A stretch of 64,000 nt of DNA from the NCBI RefSeq assembly GCF_005863245.1, contig NZ_VBUT01000006.1, positions 372,001 through 436,000 of the forward strand, written 5' to 3'. This DNA is from Nocardia cyriacigeorgica (GTDB lineage: Bacteria > Actinomycetota > Actinomycetes > Mycobacteriales > Mycobacteriaceae). The position numbers and the translations under genes are program-made. Below are positions 58,410-64,000 of this stretch, in pieces; position 1 is the first letter of the stretch; each line of letters begins with the position of its first letter. The notes below the pieces were generated by a model. The model saw only the letters and a list, made by a program, of their open reading frames with translations. It did not search any database and was not told the origin of the DNA.

Positions 58410-60695
58410 TTACGCATTCATGGCTACGTATCCGGCGTTCGCGGTGAACCAGGCCGCGATCTGCGCCCGATTGGCGACCTCGAGTTTGGTGAGGATGTGC
58501 TGGACGTGAGTGTCGGCGGTGCGCACCGCGATCACCAGGCGTTCGGCGATCTCGCGGTTGGTCGCGCCCTGGGCGATCAGCTCGGCGACCTGCATCTCCC
58601 GTGGGGTGAGCGGGCATTCGCGGGCGGACACGGCCGGGGATTCGTCGTCGAGCGCATAGCGCCGGGCATGGTCCGGGCTCATGGCATAGCCGCACTGGTA
58701 AGCCGTGTCGAACCGGGCGGACCCGAGCGCCTGCTGCGCCTGCTGCCAGAACATCCGGTGCGGGACCGGCAACATGATGTCCGGGTCCGCGCCGAGCCGC
58801 TCCCACGCCGAGGCCGCCGCCCCGAACAGCGTGGCCGAACGGATGTGCTCCCCGCTCAGGCAGGCGATCCAGGCGAGTTCCTCGATGTGGTAGGCGTCGC
58901 CGAACTGACTGTCACGCCGCCGGGTGGAGGCCAGCGCGGTGCACGTCAGCGTGCGAGCGACATCGATCCTGCCTCTGCTGAGCTCGATCAACGCCAGGCT
59001 GAAGTACAAGACGTCGCGGTAGTAGGTGTCGCCGGCGGCAGTGCTCGCGGCGAGCGCGTCACCGATGACGGTGAGCGCGGTGTCGACATCCTTCGAGAAC
59101 ACCGACAACGCGAGAATATTGCGGGCCCCGATCGCACCCCGGCCGTCACCGTGCGCGTCGAAGACCTCGACCGCCGCCGCGGCCAAGGTCGCGGCCCGAT
59201 CGTTGTCGAGCCGGATCTTGCAGCCTTGGGCGCGGATCATCATCACCTGCGCGGCCACGATCGGGTCGGCCGAGCGTGCCGCCTCCGCGTCCGCTGCGGC
59301 GAGCCGGACGTCGGCGTCGGCGAGGTCGCACAGCCAGGTCGCGTGCAGCGCCGACATCGCGAGGGCGAGGCCGCGATCGGGGTGATCGGGCGCGGCACCC
59401 GCTGCCGCACGATCCAGCCAGGTGCGGGCCTGCTTGCTCGCACCGCGCAACGTCCAGTACTCGGGTAGCCGGCACGCCATCGCGAGGGCGATATCGGCTT
59501 CGCCGGGAGTATCCAGCGACCAGTCCATGGCGGCGACGATGTCGGCATGATCGTCGCGTAACCGCCGGATCCAGGCCGATTGGTCCGGCCCGAACCAGCG
59601 GTCGTCGGCGGTGGCGATCAGGTGATGGAACCAGTCGCGGTGGCGGCGGGCCGCCGACTCGTAGCCGTCGTCGCCGGCGAGCAGCTCGGCCGCGTATTCG
59701 CGCAGCGGGCGCAGCATCCGGTACCGGACGATCGTGTCACCGTGGCGTTCGAGCAGCGATTTGTCCACCAGGCTGTCGACCACATCGATGACCGCGTCGG
59801 CGCCGATATCCGCACACACGTACTCGGCGGCTTCCAGATCGAAGGTTCCGGCGAAGATCGACAGCCGCCGCCAGATGGCACGTTCGGCCTCGGTGCACAG
59901 TGTGTAACTCCAGTCGACGGCGGCGCGGAGGGTGCGCTGACGTCCGGGGACCGTGCGGGCGCCGGGCGTGGACAGGGCCAGCTGCCCCGCCCAGCGTTCG
60001 AGAATCTGGCGAGGTGACAGCGATCGAACCCGTGCCGCGGCGAGTTCGATGGCCAGCGGCACACCGTCGGCGGCCCGGCACAGTCCCGCGACATCGGCGG
60101 CATTCTCGGCGGTGAGCGAGAAATCGGCGCGTGCGGCGGCGGCCCGGTCGAGGAACAAGCGCACCGCGTCGATCTCGCCCAGCGTGGCCGGTTCGAGGTC
60201 GGTGGCCGCCGGGATCGACAGCGGCGGCACCCGGAACACCTGCTCACCCGGCACCCCCAGGGGTTGCCTGCTGGTGGTGAGGACGGTCAGGCCCGGACAC
60301 GCGGGCAGCAGCTCGGCGACCAGCGTCGCGCAGGGGAGCAGCAGATGCTCGCAGTTGTCGAGCACCAGCAGCGGTGGACGGCGGGCGAGCTGGGCGCGGA
60401 TCCGATCGGTCGCCGATTCGCCGGAACGCAGCCGCACACCCAGCCGGTCCGCGATCGCCACCGCCGGATCATGCCCGGGACCGAGATCGCCGAGTTCGAT
60501 GAAGACCATGCCGTCGGCTCCAGCGCGGGAGTGCTGCCCGGCCACCCGGCGCGCCAGGCGGGTCTTGCCGATACCGCCCGGACCCGTCAGCGAGACCAGC
60601 CGAGCCGAGCGCAGCAGCTCCGCGACGGCGGCCGACTCGTCGTGGCGGCCGACGTAGCTGCTCAGATCGGTGAGGTGGTCGCCACTGTGCCCCAT
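58410..60695 (-). CDS. LuxR-type regulator with AAA/NB-ARC ATPase domain
   Basis: A 761-residue STAND-type regulator. The N-terminal ATPase has Walker A GPGGIGKTRLARR (38-45) and Walker B-like LLVLDNCEHLLL; TSRQPLGVPGEQVFRVPPL is typical of the arm domain. A long TPR-like helical repeat region follows (about 350-680). The C-terminal LuxR HTH (about 690-755) reads LTPREMQVAELIAQGATNRE. It senses a small molecule and activates transcription. No target is adjacent except possibly the genes on either side. Confidence 0.88.
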   Translation of the reverse strand: MGHSGDHLTDLSSYVGRHDESAAVAELLRSARLVSLTGPGGIGKTRLARRVAGQHSRAGADGMVFIELGDLGPGHDPAVAIADRLGVRLRSGESATDRIRAQLARRPPLLVLDNCEHLLLPCATLVAELLPACPGLTVLTTSRQPLGVPGEQVFRVPPLSIPAATDLEPATLGEIDAVRLFLDRAAAARADFSLTAENAADVAGLCRAADGVPLAIELAAARVRSLSPRQILERWAGQLALSTPGARTVPGRQRTLRAAVDWSYTLCTEAERAIWRRLSIFAGTFDLEAAEYVCADIGADAVIDVVDSLVDKSLLERHGDTIVRYRMLRPLREYAAELLAGDDGYESAARRHRDWFHHLIATADDRWFGPDQSAWIRRLRDDHADIVAAMDWSLDTPGEADIALAMACRLPEYWTLRGASKQARTWLDRAAAGAAPDHPDRGLALAMSALHATWLCDLADADVRLAAADAEAARSADPIVAAQVMMIRAQGCKIRLDNDRAATLAAAAVEVFDAHGDGRGAIGARNILALSVFSKDVDTALTVIGDALAASTAAGDTYYRDVLYFSLALIELSRGRIDVARTLTCTALASTRRRDSQFGDAYHIEELAWIACLSGEHIRSATLFGAAASAWERLGADPDIMLPVPHRMFWQQAQQALGSARFDTAYQCGYAMSPDHARRYALDDESPAVSARECPLTPREMQVAELIAQGATNREIAERLVIAVRTADTHVQHILTKLEVANRAQIAAWFTANAGYVAMNA

Positions 60696-60845
60696 CCGCC
60701 GTCCGCTCCCTACCCGCGCCGCAGCCGGCAGTGCGGGTCTGCGGACGCACCGCCTCGCCCAGGCGCGCAGCCTCTCGAGGTACGGCGATCCTACGTCGGC
60801 GGGGCGGGTGGCGGCCCGGGGTTCTCGGGAGCCGGTCGACAGCGG

Positions 60846-61529
60846 TCAGAGTCGCCCGGCGGCGAAATCGGCGGCTTCGCCGGCGAACCGGGTGTAGTGG
60901 AGGTGGACATTCCAGTTGCCGCCGCCGGGGTCGCACACCGGGTCGTCGTCGTTGCACACGTCATAGGTGCGCTCGGCGTATGTGCCGGTCACGGCTTTGC
61001 CGATTTCGCGAATCGGGTTGCCGAACAACAGCAATGCCGCGATCCTCGGCTCCACACTCGCGGGAAGTGTGGCCACGATCGGGCCGCCGACCTTCGCGCC
61101 CGCGCTGCTGATCCCGATCGAATTGGCGACGACGTTCGCGCCCTGCGAATAACCGACCAGCACGAACTTCTGCTCCGGGCATGCCGCCGCCTGAGCGACC
61201 ACGTGGTCGACCAGGTCGCGGTTGCCGGCCTGGACCGACATCGGCTGAGTCAGGCTCGCGGGATAGTTCACCCGATACGCGGTGGTCGTCGCGGCGAGCG
61301 CGGCGTCTATCGCGTTGTAGACCGGATTGCCGACGACGGTGCCCAGGTGGTACTTGCTCCACGCCCCTCCGGGCTCGTTGGTGCCGCGAGCCGCCACCAC
61401 ATGGACCTCGGAGCACGTCGCGGCCGGTGCGGCACTCCCACCGCCGACCGCAGTGCCGGTGAGCGCGGTCGCTGCGAGCACTACCGCCGCACTCCGCTGC
61501 CATATCCGGCCGTTGCCGATGATTCGCAT
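60846..61529 (-). CDS. Cutinase family secreted esterase
   Basis: A 227-residue exported enzyme. Signal peptide to about residue 36 (AVVLAATALTGTAVGGGSAA). The nucleophile elbow is VGYSQGANVV with Ser128; the acid is in NDDDPVCD (about 194-197), and the His in NVHLHYT near 209. A disulfide pattern (TCSEV, ACPEQ, VCNDDD, VCD) is as in mycobacterial cutinases. It hydrolyses cutin-like or lipid esters outside the cell. The chosen ATG has AAAGGCGCGAGG upstream; the longer frame is not typical. GDSL lipase follows upstream on the same strand. Confidence 0.9.
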   Translation of the reverse strand: MRIIGNGRIWQRSAAVVLAATALTGTAVGGGSAAPAATCSEVHVVAARGTNEPGGAWSKYHLGTVVGNPVYNAIDAALAATTTAYRVNYPASLTQPMSVQAGNRDLVDHVVAQAAACPEQKFVLVGYSQGANVVANSIGISSAGAKVGGPIVATLPASVEPRIAALLLFGNPIREIGKAVTGTYAERTYDVCNDDDPVCDPGGGNWNVHLHYTRFAGEAADFAAGRL

Positions 61530-61693
61530 CCTCGCGCCTTTCTGTCCCGAATTCGGGAGGCGTCGGTGCCTCCGTCGCTGGAACGTAAGGCCCGAGGAGT
61601 CGGGCGGCTGCGCTGCACGGCACACACTGGACAACTCATGAACAGGATCGGCGCAACTTTTGTGCGCGCACCATTTACGCAGCAGATCAGGGT

Positions 61694-62590
61694 TTATCCG
61701 GCCACGGCTGCGACGACCTGCCTCGCGGTATTGGCATGCCCGGCGGCACTGGGGTGCAGCGGCGTGATCGAGTCGATGCCGGTGGGAATCGCGCCGACCA
61801 TCCATCGCTGCTCGGGACCGGCGCAGGAATCGTGGCCCTGGGTCGACGCGTCGAGGCTGACGAAGGTGGCGTCGTGTTCGGCGGCTTCGTCAGCCATGGC
61901 CGCGTTGAGTTCGTCCAGTTTCGCCTGGAGGTAGGTGGCGTCCTGCGGCCAGATCGGTTGCACACCGGGGCAACCGCCCGGGCGGATGCCGATGGGATAA
62001 CCGACCAGAACGATCTGAGCTCGCGGCGCGCGGCGGCGGATCTCCTCGATCACCGTGCCGTAGGTCGGGGCGAACGCCGCGATGTTCTCACTGATGAGAT
62101 CCCGCCCGCCCGCGGTGTTGGTGGCGGCGCAGGAGGTGCCCGCCGGTTGCGGTAGCGGGTTGATGCACGAAGCAGCCAGTTGCACCAGGCCGATGTCGTT
62201 GCCGCCGATGCCGACCGTCACCAGGGTGGTGTCGGGGGTGATCGCATCGTATTGCGCCGCATGATCAGGCCCGAGGCCGGCCGGATCCGGTTGCGCGGCA
62301 GCCAGATCGGCGGAGACGGCGCCACCGCAGGTGACGTCGGTGAACCGGGCGGCGTCCAGCGCCTCGGCCACCAGGCTCGGATAGTTGACCGCCGAGCGAC
62401 CGCAGATGCCCGACGAGTCCGGCGATAGGGGCAGGATCGCGAAGCCCGCCGAGAACGAATCGCCGAGTGCGACATAGACCGGATTCGCCCCGGCGTCCGG
62501 CTGCGCGTGCGCGACCACCGGCGTGAGAACGGCCAGGCAGGCGGAGGCGGCGAGAGCGAACGAGTAGCGGGGGAGGCTGGAACGGGCCAT
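61694..62590 (-). CDS. Secreted GDSL/SGNH lipase
   Basis: A 298-residue exported SGNH-fold lipase or esterase. Signal peptide at 1-30. Block I is VALGDSFSAGF with Ser45, the Gly/Asn blocks are in VGIGGNDIGLV, and the catalytic His is in LHPSAAGHANTA near the C terminus. The start used is the ATG with AAGGA upstream; a 16-codon longer frame is not typical. It is divergent from TetR (62690) across a perfect 28-bp palindrome, so it is probably repressed by that protein. Downstream cutinase suggests a lipid hydrolase group. Confidence 0.88.
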   Translation of the reverse strand: MARSSLPRYSFALAASACLAVLTPVVAHAQPDAGANPVYVALGDSFSAGFAILPLSPDSSGICGRSAVNYPSLVAEALDAARFTDVTCGGAVSADLAAAQPDPAGLGPDHAAQYDAITPDTTLVTVGIGGNDIGLVQLAASCINPLPQPAGTSCAATNTAGGRDLISENIAAFAPTYGTVIEEIRRRAPRAQIVLVGYPIGIRPGGCPGVQPIWPQDATYLQAKLDELNAAMADEAAEHDATFVSLDASTQGHDSCAGPEQRWMVGAIPTGIDSITPLHPSAAGHANTARQVVAAVAG

Positions 62591-62649
62591 CGGGGTCGAA
62601 TCCTTCAGTGGGGCACGGTGAGCGTGGGGCCACAGCATCGCGGCAAGCC

Positions 62650-62677
62650 ACCAACCGGAGAGGTCTCTCCGGTTGGT
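62650..62677. promoter_or_regulatory. Perfect 28-bp palindrome, TetR operator
   Basis: ACCAACCGGAGAG-GT-CTCTCCGGTTGGT: two 13-base arms are exact reverse complements around a 2-base centre. It lies between the GDSL lipase and the divergent TetR, and its right end touches a TACCGT -10 box seven bases before the GTG at 62690. Length and symmetry fit a dimer-of-TetR site that would block both promoters. Confidence 0.8.
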
Positions 62678-62689
62678 ACCGTAGTGTGC

Positions 62690-63289
62690 GTGCCATCACA
62701 ACGTCGTGTCAATAGGGGGCCCGCCGCCGCTGCCCGCAACCGTGCGGCGATCCTGGCTGCCGCCCGGACCGTGCTGGCCGAAGACGGCATCGATGCCTCG
62801 CTGGCGAAAATCGCCCGCACCGCCGAGGTGGGATCGGGCAGTCTCTATCGCCACTTCCCGACCCGGGAAAGCCTCGCGATGGCTGTTTTCGCCGACCAGA
62901 TCCACGAATTGGAAGAGCTGGGCGCTCGCTCCGAGTCGACGCTCGACGACGTCCTGGACCTGGTCATCGCGCAGCTGCCGGTCTCCGCTGCCCTGATCTC
63001 CAGCCTCACCCCGGCGCCCACTCTGTCGGCTACCGATCCCGATCCCGGCCTTTCCGCGATCGGTGATCGGCTCTCGGCCTTGCTTGCCGCCAAGCTCGCG
63101 ACTCCTGAGACGCGAGGCACCATTCATCCCGACACCACGGCCGAGCAGCTGTTTCTGGCGATCGCCATGGTGGCCGCACTGCTCACCACAACCGCGCCCG
63201 CGTTGCGTCCGGCGGTTGCGGTGCAGTGCCGGGAGATTCTGCTCCGAGGGCTGCGTTACCGGTCCGTCGGCGACACCCCGACGTCGTGA
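62690..63289 (+). CDS. TetR family regulator
   Basis: A 199-residue regulator. The HTH (about 15-60) reads RAAILAAARTVLAEDGIDAS and EVGSGSLYRHFPTRESLA. The GTG used lies seven bases after a TACCGT box and no ribosome binding site is present, so the transcript would be leaderless; a GTG two codons upstream is too close to the box. It is divergent from the GDSL lipase gene over the 28-bp palindrome and is the natural repressor of that gene and itself. Ligand unknown. Confidence 0.84.
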   Translation: MPSQRRVNRGPAAAARNRAAILAAARTVLAEDGIDASLAKIARTAEVGSGSLYRHFPTRESLAMAVFADQIHELEELGARSESTLDDVLDLVIAQLPVSAALISSLTPAPTLSATDPDPGLSAIGDRLSALLAAKLATPETRGTIHPDTTAEQLFLAIAMVAALLTTTAPALRPAVAVQCREILLRGLRYRSVGDTPTS

Positions 63290-63379
63290 CGGCACCCGCC
63301 TGATCCGTTCGCCCGGCCTCCCGGTGCGCAGGCGAGATCGATCCGCGCCGACAACCCGACGTAAGTGAATGGCAATTCT

Positions 63380-63398
63380 TTGTCGAAATCCGTGACAA
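63380..63398. promoter_or_regulatory. Short inverted repeat in the promoter region of the transglycosylase gene
   Basis: TTGTC and GACAA are spaced by nine bases in an AT-rich segment about 90-110 bases before the start. Could be an operator or part of a promoter; low support. Confidence 0.3.
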
Positions 63399-63487
63399 GA
63401 GCCACATTGCCATGATTATGTTAATGATGATTCTGGCACAGGGAACGTGGTTGTCGTCCCTCGGTGGTAACGACAGGGCGAGCGAGA

Positions 63488-64000
63488 ATGGGTGATCGTA
63501 TGCGGATGTCTGCTCCGGTGGCCGTCGCGGCGGTGCCGAGTTCGGCCGGCGGTGGTGAACGGCCCGTGCCCGTGGCGCAGCCGCCGAAGGCGGTGGCGGC
63601 GAGCCCGGGCGACGACGATCAGGCGCGCACAGTCGGGCTGTTGCCGGTTTCCGCGCCGCCGCCCAGAATGTTCAGATCGGTGGCACCGGCCGTCGCGGAC
63701 ACCGGCGGCGGGGACACGGTGCAGCGCTACGAGGTGGCGTTGCCGGTCTCGGACGGTGCGCTCGGAATCCCGGAGACGGTGCTCGCCGCCTACCGCAATG
63801 CCGAACTGGCGCTCGCCTCGTCCACTCCGGGGTGCGGGCTGACGTGGCATCTGCTGGCCGGGATCGGGCGGATCGAGTCGGGCCACGCCGCCGGTGGCCG
63901 GGTCGATGCCGCCGGGACGACAGCGCAGCCGATCTTCGGCCCCGCCCTCGACGGCTCCCTGCCGGGCAACGAGGTGATCCCCGCCGCGGGCGGCGGCTAT
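63488..64000 (+). CDS. Lytic transglycosylase-like protein (partial, 3-prime end outside)
   Basis: The frame is open to the end of the window, giving about 171 residues. The N terminus MGDRMRMSAPVAVAAVPSSA is followed by a Pro/Ala-rich region, and LTWHLLAGIGRIESGHAAGG with GTTAQPIFGPALDG matches the catalytic start of actinobacterial membrane-bound lytic transglycosylase B-like proteins, where the Glu in RIESGH is catalytic. It should cleave peptidoglycan glycan strands in the cell envelope. A second in-frame ATG lies four codons on. No clear signal peptide, so anchoring remains open. Confidence 0.78.
   Translation, partial: MGDRMRMSAPVAVAAVPSSAGGGERPVPVAQPPKAVAASPGDDDQARTVGLLPVSAPPPRMFRSVAPAVADTGGGDTVQRYEVALPVSDGALGIPETVLAAYRNAELALASSTPGCGLTWHLLAGIGRIESGHAAGGRVDAAGTTAQPIFGPALDGSLPGNEVIPAAGGGY

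Noticed and set aside
1..64000. CRISPR arrays, tRNA genes, insertion sequences and prophage genes
   Set aside because: No regular spaced repeats, cloverleaf-like elements, transposases or phage structural genes were seen on reading; a tool search could still find a degenerate one.

Overview
The window is high-GC actinobacterial DNA. The gene set points to Nocardia or a close relative in the Mycobacteriales: a cutinase, a DUF397/XRE pair, GAF-ANTAR sensors, a PknB-like kinase with an extracellular domain, PucR and TetR regulators, a lipase-maturation-factor-like protein, and many GTG, TTG and leaderless starts. No rRNA, tRNA, CRISPR array, insertion sequence or prophage gene was seen. The stretch reads as ordinary chromosome with an accessory, regulator-rich flavour.

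Layout. 1-900: the tail of an unknown gene and a secreted protein. 947-6772 (minus): a tightly overlapped glycine-betaine operon (BCCT choline transporter, betaine aldehyde dehydrogenase, GMC choline dehydrogenase) ending in a DUF488 gene. 6964-10235 (minus): small secreted proteins, an NAD(P)-binding oxidoreductase and a PucR regulator. 10593-15859: Dps and a pyruvate-oxidase-like ThDP enzyme (plus), facing a minus-strand operon of cytochrome oxidase subunit I, a catalase-like protein and an SRPBCC protein. 16212-19892 (plus): a frameshifted epimerase, an SDR, an alpha/beta hydrolase and a MerR regulator. 19949-22285: an erythromycin-esterase-like gene divergent from a double-MerR regulator that apparently starts at CTG, then a decayed chloramphenicol-phosphotransferase-like gene. 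22438-26732: a small secreted protein, a LigC-type DNA ligase, a STAS protein and two overlapping GAF-ANTAR genes.

27421-32167: a Gly-rich lipoprotein-like protein overlapping a membrane-protein gene, a small KOW-like protein, a polysaccharide deacetylase, a resolvase-like protein and a membrane protein. 32294-36234: an acyl-CoA synthetase divergent from a fatty-alcohol-oxidase-type GMC enzyme that is split by an apparent frameshift. 36426-37801: a MoaD/ThiS-like protein coupled to an Asp-box propeller. 37986-41299: a secreted ARB-07466-like protein, a ferritin-like/lipid-droplet-type protein and a lipase maturation factor homologue. 41327-48997: a tiny membrane protein overlapping a cold-shock protein, a flavin reductase, a two-gene membrane/PF10118 hydrolase operon with a divergent TetR and a perfect operator, 6-phosphogluconate dehydrogenase, an acyl-ACP thioesterase-like protein and an FAD monooxygenase. 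49359-54347: a VOC protein, a Ser/Thr kinase, and two small conserved genes divergent from XRE-DUF397. 54309-64000: a membrane protein and TetR, a YqcI/YcgG (GntA-type) protein, a second PucR, an AAA/LuxR regulator, a cutinase, a GDSL lipase with a divergent TetR over a 28-bp palindrome, and the start of a lytic transglycosylase.

The main functional themes are osmoprotectant synthesis, oxidative stress (Dps, pyruvate oxidase, catalase-like), lipid and alcohol turnover (fatty alcohol oxidase, acyl-CoA ligase, thioesterase, cutinase, GDSL lipase, lipase maturation factor), and a dense set of one-component regulators. Several genes are visibly broken or at the edge of decay (epimerase, GMC oxidase, CPT-like gene, ligase fragment). 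All assignments come from reading the sequence and from recalled family features; no database search was run.
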